DNA from: Nocardia sp. NBC_01503
GTDB lineage: Bacteria > Actinomycetota > Actinomycetes > Mycobacteriales > Mycobacteriaceae
DNA length: 64,000 nucleotides
Direction of reading: 5' to 3'
Assembly (NCBI RefSeq): GCF_036327755.1
Contig: NZ_CP109596.1
Span: 5,394,001-5,458,000, forward strand
In this document: positions 49,500 to 58,081 of the stretch, in pieces
Layout: each line of letters opens with the position of its first letter
Position numbering within the stretch: position 1 is the first letter of the stretch
Notes under the pieces: generated by a model
The model's input: only the letters and a program-made list of their open reading frames with translations
What the model was told of the DNA's origin: nothing
Databases searched by the model: none
Made by a program: the position numbers and the translations under genes

Positions 49500-51920
49500 C
49501 TATCCGCGCGCCCGGGCAGCGCGCTTCTTGATTCCTGATCGGCCCACATATTGGGCGAGATGTTCGCCGGTCAGCGTGGATTGCGCGGACACCAGCGCTT
49601 CGGGCGTGCCTTCGAAGACGACCTTGCCGCCGTCGTGACCCGCGCCGGGGCCGAGGTCGATGATCCAGTCGGCATGCGCCATGACGGCCTGGTGATGCTC
49701 CACCACGATGACCGACTTGCCGGAATCGACGAGGTGGTCGAGGAGACCGAGCAGCTGCTCGACATCGGCCAGGTGCAGGCCCGCCGTCGGCTCGTCCAGG
49801 ACGTAGATGCCGCCCTTCTCGCCCATATGCGTGGCCAGCTTCAAACGCTGTCGTTCACCGCCGGACAGGGTGGTCAGCGGCTGCCCGATGGTCAGATAGC
49901 CGAGTCCCACGGCTGCCAGCTGTTCCAGGATCTTGTGTGCCGCAGGCAGTTTCGATTCGCCAGCGCCGAAGAACTCCTCGGCCTCGGAGACCGACATGGC
50001 CAGCACCTCGGCGATATTCCTACCGCCCAAGTGGTATTCGAGCACCGCCGCCTGGAAACGCTTACCGCCGCACTCCTCACAGGTGGTGGCGACACCGGCC
50101 ATGACCGCGAGATCGGTGTAGATGACCCCGTTGCCATTGCAGACCGGGCACGCGCCCTCCGAATTCGCGCTGAACAGCGCGGGTTTCACGCCATTGGCCT
50201 TGGCGAACGCCTTACGGATCGGCTCCAGCAGGCCGGTGTAGGTGGCGGGATTGCTGCGTCGCGAACCCTTGATCGGCGCCTGATCGATGGAGACGACGTC
50301 CGCACCGCGCGGAATGGACCCGTGCACCAGCGAGCTCTTGCCCGAGCCCGCGACGCCGGTCACCACGGTCAGAATCCCCAGCGGCACATCCACATTCACG
50401 TTCTGCAGGTTATGCGTCTTGGCGCCGCGGATCTTCAGCGCGCCCTTGCTCTTTCGCACCGCGTCCTTGACCGCGGCGCGATCGTCGAAATGCCGTCCGG
50501 TAATGGTGTCGCTCTTGCGCAGCCCCTCCACGGTGCCTTCGAAACACACCGTGCCACCCCCCGAACCCGCGCCCGGCCCGAGATCGACCACATGATCGGC
50601 GATCGCGATCGTCTCCGGCTTGTGCTCGACCACGAGCACCGTATTTCCCTTGTCCCGCAGGCGAAGCAGCAGATCGTTCATCCGCTGGATGTCATGCGGA
50701 TGCAGGCCGACCGTCGGCTCGTCGAATACGTAGGTGACATCGGTCAGCGACGATCCCAGATGCCGAATCATCTTGACGCGCTGCGCCTCTCCGCCCGACA
50801 GCGTCCCCGAGGCGCGATCCAGGCTCAGATACCCGAGCCCGATCTCCACGAACGAATCCAAGGTCTGCCCCAGCGATTCCAGCAGCGGCCCCACCGCGGG
50901 TTCATCGAGCCCCTTGACCCACTCCGCCAGATCACTGATCTGCATGGCGCACGCGTCCGCGATGCTGATCTTCTTGATCTTCGAGGATCGTGCCTCCGAA
51001 CTCAGCCGCGTCCCGTGGCATTCCGGGCAGACGCTGAAGGTGACCGCCCGCTCCACGAACGCCCGGATATGCGGCTGCAACGCGTCCACATCCTTGGACA
51101 GCATCGACTTCTGAATACGCGGGATCAACCCTTCATACGTGAGGTTGATGCCGTCGACCTTGATCTTCGTCGGCTCCTTGTAGAGCAGATCGTTCAACTC
51201 ACGCTTGTTGTACTTCTTGATCGGCTTATCCGGATCGAAATATCCACAGCCGGTGAAGATTCGACCGAACCAGCCGTCCATGCTGTACCCGGGAATCGTC
51301 AGCGCGCCCTCGTTGAGCGACTTGTTCTCGTCATACAGCTGCGTCAGATCGATGTCATTGACCGCGCCCCGCCCCTCACACCGCGGGCACATACCGCCGG
51401 TAATGCTGAACGTCCGCTTCTCCCGAATCTGCCGCCCGGCCTTCTCCACCGTGACCGCACCAGCGCCGCTCACCGACGCCACATTGAACGAAAACGCCTG
51501 CGGCGAACCGATATGCGGCTTACCGAGCCGACTGAACAGAATCCGCAGCATGGCATTGGCGTCGGTGGCGGTACCGACCGTGGAGCGCGGATCCGACCCC
51601 ATCCGCTGCTGATCCACCAGGATCGCGGTGGTCAAACCCTCCAGCACATCCACCTCGGGCCGTGCCTGCGACGGCATGAACCCCTGCACGAAACTGCTGT
51701 ACGTCTCATTGATCAACCGCTGCGACTCCGCGGCGATGGTGCCGAACACCAGCGAACTCTTACCCGAACCCGAGACGCCGGTGAAGACCGTCAGCCGCCG
51801 CTTGGGAATCGCGATGCTGACATCCTTGAGATTGTTCACCCGCGCGCCGTACACGCGGATCCACTCGTGGCTGTCCGCGGCATGCGGTGCGGGCTGTTTC
51901 GTCTTCGCGGGGGTGCTCAT
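49500..51920 (-). CDS. UvrA-like excinuclease subunit (short, DrrC-type)
   Basis: 806 residues, shorter than repair UvrA (about 950). Two Walker A loops (FTGVSGSGKSSLVFGTIAAE and VTGVAGSGKSSLVHGS), two signature motifs (LSGGEAQRVKMIR and LSGGERQRLKLATH), two Walker B strands (VFDEPTVGLHP, VLDEPTAGLHL), and CPRCEGRG and CPVCNGNG zinc modules. The shortened insertion domains resemble UvrA paralogues linked to drug resistance (DrrC-like) rather than the UvrB-binding repair form. ATG 51920 has GGAGAG upstream. It lies next to an AraC regulator on the same strand. Confidence 0.87.
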   Translation of the reverse strand: MSTPAKTKQPAPHAADSHEWIRVYGARVNNLKDVSIAIPKRRLTVFTGVSGSGKSSLVFGTIAAESQRLINETYSSFVQGFMPSQARPEVDVLEGLTTAILVDQQRMGSDPRSTVGTATDANAMLRILFSRLGKPHIGSPQAFSFNVASVSGAGAVTVEKAGRQIREKRTFSITGGMCPRCEGRGAVNDIDLTQLYDENKSLNEGALTIPGYSMDGWFGRIFTGCGYFDPDKPIKKYNKRELNDLLYKEPTKIKVDGINLTYEGLIPRIQKSMLSKDVDALQPHIRAFVERAVTFSVCPECHGTRLSSEARSSKIKKISIADACAMQISDLAEWVKGLDEPAVGPLLESLGQTLDSFVEIGLGYLSLDRASGTLSGGEAQRVKMIRHLGSSLTDVTYVFDEPTVGLHPHDIQRMNDLLLRLRDKGNTVLVVEHKPETIAIADHVVDLGPGAGSGGGTVCFEGTVEGLRKSDTITGRHFDDRAAVKDAVRKSKGALKIRGAKTHNLQNVNVDVPLGILTVVTGVAGSGKSSLVHGSIPRGADVVSIDQAPIKGSRRSNPATYTGLLEPIRKAFAKANGVKPALFSANSEGACPVCNGNGVIYTDLAVMAGVATTCEECGGKRFQAAVLEYHLGGRNIAEVLAMSVSEAEEFFGAGESKLPAAHKILEQLAAVGLGYLTIGQPLTTLSGGERQRLKLATHMGEKGGIYVLDEPTAGLHLADVEQLLGLLDHLVDSGKSVIVVEHHQAVMAHADWIIDLGPGAGHDGGKVVFEGTPEALVSAQSTLTGEHLAQYVGRSGIKKRAARARG

Positions 51921-52022
51921 GTTCTCTCCATCTGTGTCGGGTCCACAGGGTTGCGCGGCGGGCCGTCCGACCGCGATACACGGCCCGGCTCGAATGTTCC
52001 GGTCTTGCTGTGATCAGCCTAT

Positions 52023-52463
52023 TTACTGATCCGAAGCCGACGCTTCTCGATTCCTGACCGGTCTGGTGACCTGCTTGGCCACACACGCCGGAATGCCGAC
52101 CGTCGCCTCGGCCTCCTGCTTGGCGTAGGTGCTCGGCGGTACCCCCACCAATTCGGTGAACCGCGTGCTGAAGGTGCCCAGCGACGAACAGCCCACCGCG
52201 AAACACACCTCGGTGACACTCATATCCCCACGTCGCAGCAGCGTCATGGCCCGCTCGATCCGACGGGTCATCAGATAGCTGTACGGCGCTTCGCCATACG
52301 CGAGCTTGAACTGCCGACTCAAATGCCCGGCCGACATATGCGCGTCCCGCGCCAGTGCCATGACATCCAGCGGCTGCGCGTACTCCCGATCGATGCGATC
52401 GCGCACCCGGCGCAATCTGGCCAGGTCACGCAGGTGCTGCGCGTTTGCGGGTGTACCGGTCAT
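52023..52463 (-). CDS. AraC family transcriptional regulator
   Basis: 146 residues. The two HTH units are LDVMALARDAHMSAGHLSRQFKLAYG and MSVTEVCFAVGCSSLGTFSTRFTELVG, followed by PPSTYAKQ. There is no large sensory domain, so this is a MarA/SoxS-size regulator with a short C-terminal tail. It is 103 bp upstream of the UvrA-like gene on the same strand and is probably its regulator. Confidence 0.85.
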   Translation of the reverse strand: MTGTPANAQHLRDLARLRRVRDRIDREYAQPLDVMALARDAHMSAGHLSRQFKLAYGEAPYSYLMTRRIERAMTLLRRGDMSVTEVCFAVGCSSLGTFSTRFTELVGVPPSTYAKQEAEATVGIPACVAKQVTRPVRNREASASDQ

Positions 52464-52835
52464 CGCTAGAACATATCGCGAACTCAGCCGACCCTGAAGC
52501 GCCGCGCACATCTCGTAGCATGTCCGAAATGCGTAATTTGTTGGTTGTGTGGTCGGTACTTGCCGCCTCGGGATGCCCGGCGCCAAGACCACCTGCGTCG
52601 CCATCGACCGCCTCACCTACGACACCACCTTCGCCTCGCTGACCCGAGCTGAGGGTTGCGTGGGAGCGCATCGGGGGTGAAGTCGGCCCCCGGTTTGCTA
52701 TCGAGAGCGATTTCGAGGGGACCGGATGGTCGGTTAACCCCGTGCAATATTCACCGATTTCTTCAGCGTCATTGCGGCTAGAATTTATTTGAAGTTGTGC
52801 CGCACTGGATTTGAAGCGATGGGGAGAAGTTGCGC
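52464..52835. other. Intergenic region upstream of the NACHT operon
   Basis: 372 bp. The right part is AT-richer (GGCTAGAATTTATTTGAAG near 52773-52795), with TAGAAT as a possible -10 of the hydrolase/NACHT operon. On the plus strand near 52570, MPGAKTTCVAIDRLTYDTTF is readable for a few dozen codons; it may be a gene remnant but has no support. No RNA gene seen. Confidence 0.4.
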
Positions 52836-53876
52836 ATGGCGAAGGTTGTGCTGGTGCTGATTCACGGCATCAATTCCGACGGTCATGCCTGGGAACCGAT
52901 GATCGATCTCCTCGAAGGCGACCCAACGCTGGGGCAGAATGTCTCAATTGTCAACTTCGAGTACGCAACCGGAAAGATCGAATTGCGGCCGAATCGAACA
53001 TTCCCCAGTATTTCGGCGATCGCCACCGCCCTGGCGACGACGGTGAAAGAGAGTGTGCCGCCCCAGCTTCCGATCATTTTCGCGGCCCACAGCCAAGGCG
53101 GCCTTGTCGTCCAGCGGTATCTGGTGCAGCAGCTCGACCTGGGCCGCGGTGAGGACCTGCGGCGAGTGAAACGGGTGCTGCTGTTCGCGACGCCCAACTC
53201 GGGCTCGAACTACGCGTCGATGCTCCGGAGTCTGGCCGGCCGAGTCGTCCCCAATGCCCAAGAGGCGGAACTCAAACCGATTGCCGAACATGTCACCGAT
53301 ACGCAACGCAAGCTCTTCGAGCGCGTTGTGCATGCCAAATCGGCGTCCGATACGACCGTGCCGATCCCGTTCGAGGCGTACGCCGGATTGTCGGACAACG
53401 TAGTCAAGTTCACGTCGGCGACATTCGTATTCCCTTACACTGGTTCACTTCCCGGGGACCACTCGTCGATCATTCGGCCGGATTCCCGGGAATCAGAGGT
53501 CTATCGGATTCTCCGAGCGAGACTGCTGAGTGAAATCGAGGCATCGGCAAGCCCGATTGCCGGCGGATCACCCGCGGCTCCGAAGGACCGCCGCACCGCG
53601 ATCACGCGGGCACTGGCCGATATCGATTCGCTCGGTCGGCACAGCGGCCGCCACGCGTTCGTCGGCGGAATGCCCTCGCGGATAAAGAACTACGTGGTGC
53701 TGAGCCCGGACAACTCGCCGATGCTCGACCTCCGTCAGGTCGTCGATGTCTGCCTCAGATACGAGGAGCGGGGGCGCGAGGACCTGATGGCGGCAATGAC
53801 CGAACTCCTGGAACAAGATGACCCCGCGGTCGGCCGGGCCCTGGCCACGGTCCGCGAGTGCTGGCCCGCCTCATGA
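52836..53876 (+). CDS. Alpha/beta hydrolase effector with C-terminal effector-associated-type domain
   Basis: 346 residues. Residues 1-240 form a PGAP1/SERAC1-like lipase-type fold: oxyanion HG in VLIHGINSDGHAWEP, nucleophile Ser86 in FAAHSQGGLVVQRYL, probable Asp187 and His209 (GDHSSI). After a linker, residues 254-342 form a separate domain (ITRALADIDSLGRHSGRHAF, VGGMPSRIKNYVVLSPDNSP, LDLRQVV, EQDDPAVGRALATVRECWP) homologous to residues 12-100 of the next protein. That shared domain has the behaviour of an effector-associated domain, which joins effector and NTPase by like-to-like binding. ATG 52836 has GGGGAGA upstream. Its stop overlaps the NACHT gene start (ATGA). Predicted role: lipase or esterase effector triggered by the NACHT protein (inference). 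Confidence 0.85.
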   Translation: MAKVVLVLIHGINSDGHAWEPMIDLLEGDPTLGQNVSIVNFEYATGKIELRPNRTFPSISAIATALATTVKESVPPQLPIIFAAHSQGGLVVQRYLVQQLDLGRGEDLRRVKRVLLFATPNSGSNYASMLRSLAGRVVPNAQEAELKPIAEHVTDTQRKLFERVVHAKSASDTTVPIPFEAYAGLSDNVVKFTSATFVFPYTGSLPGDHSSIIRPDSRESEVYRILRARLLSEIEASASPIAGGSPAAPKDRRTAITRALADIDSLGRHSGRHAFVGGMPSRIKNYVVLSPDNSPMLDLRQVVDVCLRYEERGREDLMAAMTELLEQDDPAVGRALATVRECWPAS

Positions 53877-56293
53877 CGAGCACCCCGCCCGAACCGCCCG
53901 CGCTGGTCATAGCCAGGGCGCTGGCGCGGATCAACGCGCTGGCAGGCTACAGCGGGCGGTACTCCTTCGCGGGTGGCATGCCGGAATACATCAAGAGCCG
54001 CATGACCTTCAGCCCCGATCACCCACCCGTGCTCGATCTCCGGCGGCTGGCCGAAGTGTGCATCAAACACGAAGGTCTGGGCTACCAGGCATTGACCAGG
54101 GGCTTGGAGACATCGTTCGACGCCGAGGATCCCGCCGTCCCGGCGGCACTCTCGGCGATCGCGGACAACTGGCCCCCGACCCGGCGACGGGATATTCCGC
54201 GGGATCGCCTGCTCGCGGTCAATCGCACGCTGGACGATCTGGCGGACAAGCTCGCGAATGTCGTCCGGCGCGAGCTCAAAGAAGAAGTCCGCCGCTGGCG
54301 GGTGGACTACCCGCCGATTCTCGGCGTGCGCTGGCAGGCCGCCGACACCGGGCTGGTCGTTCCGTGGGAGGAGATCCCGGTCGGGCGTGAGGAGCATGCG
54401 CTGCGACACGGCGTATTCCAGGACATCGCGCAGATGTACCAGGAGATCCCCTCGGGCCGATTGGTCGTGCTCGGCAAGATCGGTTCGGGCAAAACAACCT
54501 TGGTGAACTTCCTGGCGCTCGCCATGCTTGGGGAGGAGACCACGCGCGATCCGGCCAGCCCGGTACCGGTCATCTTCAACCTCGCATCCTGGAATGCGCG
54601 AAAAGTCGGCGCGTACAAATGGATGGCGTCGGTGATCAATCGCGATCATCCGGGCATCAGCATCGAGGATGCCGGACGGCTATTGGCAGGCAATCGAATC
54701 CTGCCGATGCTGGACGGTTTGGACGAGTACAAGAAGGTTCCGCGGCGCACCTACGCGCTCGAAGCGTTGAGCGGCGTGGATATCCCGCTCGTCGTGGCAT
54801 GCCGTCGAGACGAGTACCGCGAAACCGTCGAGCACAGCCGTCCGCTGCGTCGAGCCTGGGCGATCGTGCTCGAACCGCTCACGCTGGACGACGTCCGCGA
54901 ATTCCTGCCCGCCAAGGCGCATTCGGAGGAAGGGCGCGCGCTCTGGAATCAAGTCCTCGCCCGCATGACGGCCGCAGAGTCGGACACCGACGTACTCCGG
55001 AAAGTACTCGACAGTCCGCTGATGGTTTCGCTGGCGCACGTCATGTACGGATCGGCTGCCGCGCACCAGAATCCGCGGGAGTTGATCGACGAATCCTGGC
55101 TGAGTACACGGGAACTCGAGCGTCACCTCTGCGCGGGATTCGTCAACACCCTGTATCCGAAGTCGGTGAACGACACGCCTCCCGGCTACGAGGAAGGCGA
55201 GCGGCCCGCACGGCACTACGATCGCTCGGATGCCAAGCGCTGGCTGCACTTCATCGCCGGACAGGTACAGGACGGCGAAATACAGTGGTGGAGACTGGGA
55301 AACGGCGCACCACGCGCGTTACGCCTGCTGGTCTTCGGACTTTGCGCCGCCCTGATGGGCGCGGCCGCGGGATTGGCCATCGCGGGCCGTGTCACGCTGC
55401 TCGGCATCCATCCACCTCTCGGCGGTACCGGGGTTGGACTTGTCCTGGGTGCGGTCGCGGGAGCCGCGTACGGCTGGATCTATGAGGGCGAGCGGCCGAT
55501 CCAGGTGCAATTGTTCAGTCCGGCCGCCCGGCGGAACCTCCGCTATGAATTGGTCAAAGCGCCGCTCTACGGTCTCACCGCCGTATGCGTCGGCTACCCC
55601 CTGGTGGTCCTCGGCCTGCACTCGTTCGGTCGGGTGGGTTGGTTTCTGTTCACGATCGGCGGTCTCGTGGCTGCGGTTCCGCCTTCCCTGGTGCAGCACT
55701 GGGCGAAGCAGCCCGGTCGTAAGGGACTCGGCAAGGAGATCCAGATCGCCGCCAGCGGTGGCGCTTTGACCTGTTTCGTGCTGGCATTGATCGGCGCGAT
55801 ACTCGACCGCCCCGCGGGTTCCTTCTGGATATGGATTGCCGCCGCGATCGTCTACGGCGTCCTACTCGCCTTCGTATACGGCCCCCAGGCCCCCATCGAC
55901 GCGAACGAACTCGCCACACCGATCGAGATGGTCGAGAACAGCCGCCGACACTTCCGCTACTACACCGCCGCCATCTTCGCGACCTACGCGGCGTCGACGA
56001 CATTCGTGACCGGGCTGACGATCATCGGCGTACTGGGCGCGTTCACGTACGGAGCCGTCGCGGGTATCGGCAGCGGTGTCGCGAACAACGCCTACGGCCG
56101 GTGGGCACTGCTGACCCGCGGCTGGTTACGGCTGACCGGCGATCTGCCCGGCGACCTACTGCCGTTCCTGGAGGAAGCGCACCGCCGGCATATGTTCCGC
56201 CAGTCCGGTGCGGTCTACCGCTTCTCGCACGAGGCACTCGAACGCTACCTGCGCGAACTACCGCCGGAAGAGTGGGTCGACGCCGAGCGCTGA
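53873..56293 (+). CDS. NACHT-domain NTPase with N-terminal effector-associated-type domain and transmembrane C-terminus
   Basis: 806 residues from ATG 53873 (ATGA overlap; a GTG 15 bases earlier is possible). Residues 12-100 repeat the hydrolase's C-terminal domain. Residues 195-340 are NACHT: Walker A GKIGSGKTTLVNF (Lys207), Walker B ILPMLDGLDEYKK with the D-G-L-D-E NACHT signature, and VVACRRDEYRET (sensor Arg). Residues 480-740 hold about eight membrane helices (from LLVFGLCAALMGAAAGLAIA to ASTTFVTGLTIIGVLGAF). The end (RLTGDLPGDLLPFLEEAHRR, GAVYRFSHEALERYL) is the C-terminal module common in Streptomyces NACHT proteins. Bacterial NACHT proteins are known anti-phage factors. Here membrane placement with a lipase-like partner suggests a membrane-targeting suicide response (inference). 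Confidence 0.88.
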   Translation: MTSTPPEPPALVIARALARINALAGYSGRYSFAGGMPEYIKSRMTFSPDHPPVLDLRRLAEVCIKHEGLGYQALTRGLETSFDAEDPAVPAALSAIADNWPPTRRRDIPRDRLLAVNRTLDDLADKLANVVRRELKEEVRRWRVDYPPILGVRWQAADTGLVVPWEEIPVGREEHALRHGVFQDIAQMYQEIPSGRLVVLGKIGSGKTTLVNFLALAMLGEETTRDPASPVPVIFNLASWNARKVGAYKWMASVINRDHPGISIEDAGRLLAGNRILPMLDGLDEYKKVPRRTYALEALSGVDIPLVVACRRDEYRETVEHSRPLRRAWAIVLEPLTLDDVREFLPAKAHSEEGRALWNQVLARMTAAESDTDVLRKVLDSPLMVSLAHVMYGSAAAHQNPRELIDESWLSTRELERHLCAGFVNTLYPKSVNDTPPGYEEGERPARHYDRSDAKRWLHFIAGQVQDGEIQWWRLGNGAPRALRLLVFGLCAALMGAAAGLAIAGRVTLLGIHPPLGGTGVGLVLGAVAGAAYGWIYEGERPIQVQLFSPAARRNLRYELVKAPLYGLTAVCVGYPLVVLGLHSFGRVGWFLFTIGGLVAAVPPSLVQHWAKQPGRKGLGKEIQIAASGGALTCFVLALIGAILDRPAGSFWIWIAAAIVYGVLLAFVYGPQAPIDANELATPIEMVENSRRHFRYYTAAIFATYAASTTFVTGLTIIGVLGAFTYGAVAGIGSGVANNAYGRWALLTRGWLRLTGDLPGDLLPFLEEAHRRHMFRQSGAVYRFSHEALERYLRELPPEEWVDAER

Positions 56294-56299
56294 CTCGAA

Positions 56300-56584
56300 T
56301 TATCCCGGCGTGCAATCCAACTGGAACGGATAACAGGGCTTCACCGGCGTGAGAGTCGCCGGTTCCGTGTTCGAAACCCGAACCGGCGCAACGGTGGACG
56401 CCGGATCATGATGCGACCCGGTGAGCGCGATCCCCGCCAGCAGTGCCAGCGGAAGCAGTACCAGCGCGCCCGCGATCAACAACAGCATCCACCACCACGA
56501 CACCTTGATCGGACCGCGCTTGGGCCGCCTCGGCGGTTGGGGATAGCGCCCCTGCGGGTTGTTGCCGTGCACCGGAACCGTCAT
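56300..56584 (-). CDS. Small single-pass membrane protein
   Basis: 94 residues. A Pro/Arg-rich cytoplasmic start (NPQGRYPQPPRRPKRGPIKV) is followed by one helix (WWMLLLIAGALVLLPLALLAGIAL) and a short outer tail with two Cys (PCYPFQLDC). No family recognised. It is convergent with the NACHT gene (6 bp between stops). Confidence 0.6.
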   Translation of the reverse strand: MTVPVHGNNPQGRYPQPPRRPKRGPIKVSWWWMLLLIAGALVLLPLALLAGIALTGSHHDPASTVAPVRVSNTEPATLTPVKPCYPFQLDCTPG

Positions 56585-56886
56585 GCCGACATTTTGACAG
56601 CCATGTCGCCGATTACGGTGCACGGTACTGTGATCGACCAACCTCGGGATTATCGCGGCTTGTGGTCCAGCTGAGATGGAGCGCAGGGCTGGACGATCGA
56701 GGCGACCGCCGCGCGGCGGCCCGCACCGCGGCAGATTGTGCGGACATATACAGGTGTCCGCTGGTAACGTCCGGCGCGCACGCCAGGTAGGTGAGTTGAC
56801 GGGCGCATCGTGTGACGCGCGAATTCTCCTGTGTACGAATCGAGTCCAGGCGGAGATCGAGTTCGTACCGATGACAGGAGCCGAGG
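56585..56886. other. Divergent intergenic region
   Basis: 302 bp with an inverted repeat GCGGACA-TATACAGG-TGTCCGC (56740-56761) and a -35-like TTGACG (56796-56801) oriented toward the DUF6585-like gene. GACAGGAG precedes the 56887 start. No other gene seen. Confidence 0.4.
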
Positions 56887-57741
56887 ATGCCCGAACGGAC
56901 TTCCCCCGTGGACGACGACCCGCACGCGACGGAGCGGATTGCGGCATTGGCCGAGTCCGAAGGTCTCGGCGCCCATGTCGGCACCTACTTGTGGACAACA
57001 CTGCGACTGCCTTGGAGCAGGTACCTGGTCGGCGCGGTGTCGCTGGGAGTTGTCACGGCGTTGTTGTTCGCGGTGGGCCCGCTGACGGGCGCGATCGCGA
57101 CGGGACTTTGCGTGCTGGTGTTGGTGGGGCCTATCGCCCTCCGGGCACGCGCTCGTGTTCGGCACGTGCGTGCCGGATCTCGGCTCGAACTGTATGAGAA
57201 CGGACTGATCGCGATCGGTGCCGGTACCGCCAGCAGGGTCGTTCAGTACAGCGACACAACGGTCTTCGTCACAATCCGGAGCGTCGTTTGGATGACGACC
57301 GGAGAAACCGAGTACTCCCGATACCGCTACCGGCTGACCGATACGGCAGGGCGAGAACTCACCCTCGCCGATCTGTCCGGAACCCATATGTGGATTCCGG
57401 GCGGCTACGCGGGCGGACCGGAGTGGGGTGCGGCCATCGGCCGCGGGATTGTCGCGCGCCGGTTCGCCACCGCCCTGGCCGACCTGGATCAGGGGCTTGA
57501 GCTCGACTTCGGACCGATCCGAGTGTCTGCGCAATACCTCGCTCAGGGCAAACGGCTGACACCATGGTCCGAGATTCTCGCGATAGAGATCGACAACGGA
57601 AACGTCAGGGTCGTCGCCGGGAAATCCGGAGGCAAGCGAAAGCCCGTCGCCTACAGCCCCATTCCGCTCATCGCGAACTATCACCTCTGGTACGCGCTTG
57701 CCGAGCACCTTCGACAGCGATCGTCAACATCGACTCGCTAG
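56887..57741 (+). CDS. Membrane protein, DUF6585-like
   Basis: 284 residues. Two close membrane helices (YLVGAVSLGVVTALLFAVG, AIATGLCVLVLVGPIALRAR) then a soluble part with LELYENGLIAIGAGTASRVV, SRYRYRLTDTAGRELTLADL, and LTPWSEILAIEIDNGNVRVV, a repeated beta pattern reminiscent of PH-like membrane-associated domains (DUF6585). Function unknown. It is the last chromosomal gene before the attachment site of the integrated element. Confidence 0.72.
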   Translation: MPERTSPVDDDPHATERIAALAESEGLGAHVGTYLWTTLRLPWSRYLVGAVSLGVVTALLFAVGPLTGAIATGLCVLVLVGPIALRARARVRHVRAGSRLELYENGLIAIGAGTASRVVQYSDTTVFVTIRSVVWMTTGETEYSRYRYRLTDTAGRELTLADLSGTHMWIPGGYAGGPEWGAAIGRGIVARRFATALADLDQGLELDFGPIRVSAQYLAQGKRLTPWSEILAIEIDNGNVRVVAGKSGGKRKPVAYSPIPLIANYHLWYALAEHLRQRSSTSTR

Positions 57742-57811
57742 CGGCTGGAAGATTCGAGTCGCGCGCAGTGTCTTCGAAACCGGGCTGATCTCTTGCGGCA
57801 ACACACAAGAA

Positions 57812-57833
57812 AGGCCCCCTCGAAAGGGGGCCT
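57812..57833 (-). terminator. Intrinsic terminator, originally of tRNA-Val
   Basis: AGGCCCCCT-CGAA-AGGGGGCCT with 9-bp perfect arms; on the minus strand it is followed by TTCTTGTGTG. It lies just left of the tRNA-Val 3' fragment, where the tRNA terminator would sit before integration. This supports this site as the original attB. Confidence 0.75.
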
Positions 57834-57848
57834 GACCTGGTATTACTC

Positions 57849-57879
57849 TGGTGCGCGATACTGGGATTGAACCAGTGAC
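57849..57879 (-). other. Attachment site: 31-bp 3' fragment of tRNA-Val (attL)
   Basis: The sequence from TGGTGCGCGATACTGGGATT to CAGTGAC is identical to the last 31 bp of tRNA-Val at 43870-43900 (T arm, 3' acceptor strand, CCA); identity stops abruptly at both ends. It is not a functional tRNA. A tyrosine integrase gene lies 203 bp to the right. The intact tRNA-Val for this copy should lie at the far end, right of the window. Confidence 0.88.
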
Positions 57880-57992
57880 GCTACAGGTTAGTGAAGTAGG
57901 CTTGATCAGCCGAAATGTACTGTCATCAGGTAGTTTTCGCTGGTTCGGCCGAGACTCTAGTTGGCATCGGTGAACATCGATACACTTCTCTC

Positions 57993-58055
57993 AGGTCAGA
58001 TCTAGGTCAGCAGCGCAGGTCAGGTCTAGGTCAGATGAGGTCAGACTCAGGTCAG
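57993..58055 (+). repeat. Six helically phased AGGTCA direct repeats upstream of the integrase gene
   Basis: AGGTCA(G) occurs at 57993, 58004, 58017, 58028, 58038 and 58049: spacings 11, 13, 11, 10 and 11 bp, about one helical turn, all on one strand. An AGGTCT near-match at 58022 adds a seventh. They end 27 bp before the integrase start and begin 114 bp from the attachment core, so arm-type integrase/excisionase sites or promoter-control iterons are likely. Confidence 0.8.
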
Positions 58056-58081
58056 TAGCGGCAGGAAGCCGGGAGAATTTC

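Noticed and set aside
52500..52680. Short plus-strand frame upstream of the NACHT operon (MPGAKTTCVAIDRL...)
   Set aside because: No ribosome site, no recognisable family, and only a few dozen codons; left as unassigned intergenic sequence.
43870..57879. A 14-kb element bounded by tRNA-Val at 43870 and its 3' copy at 57849
   Set aside because: The intact tRNA reads leftward, so an element inserted at its 3' end would lie to its left; the fragment lies to its right, and the integrase is outside this interval. The element must extend rightward from 57849.
57849..57890. A second tRNA-Val gene
   Set aside because: Only the T arm and 3' acceptor strand are present; the anticodon and D arms are missing, so it is an attachment-site remnant and not a functional tRNA.
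57993..58055. CRISPR array
   Set aside because: The six AGGTCA units are 6-7 bp with 4-6 bp between them, far too short for repeats and spacers, and no cas gene is present anywhere in the window.
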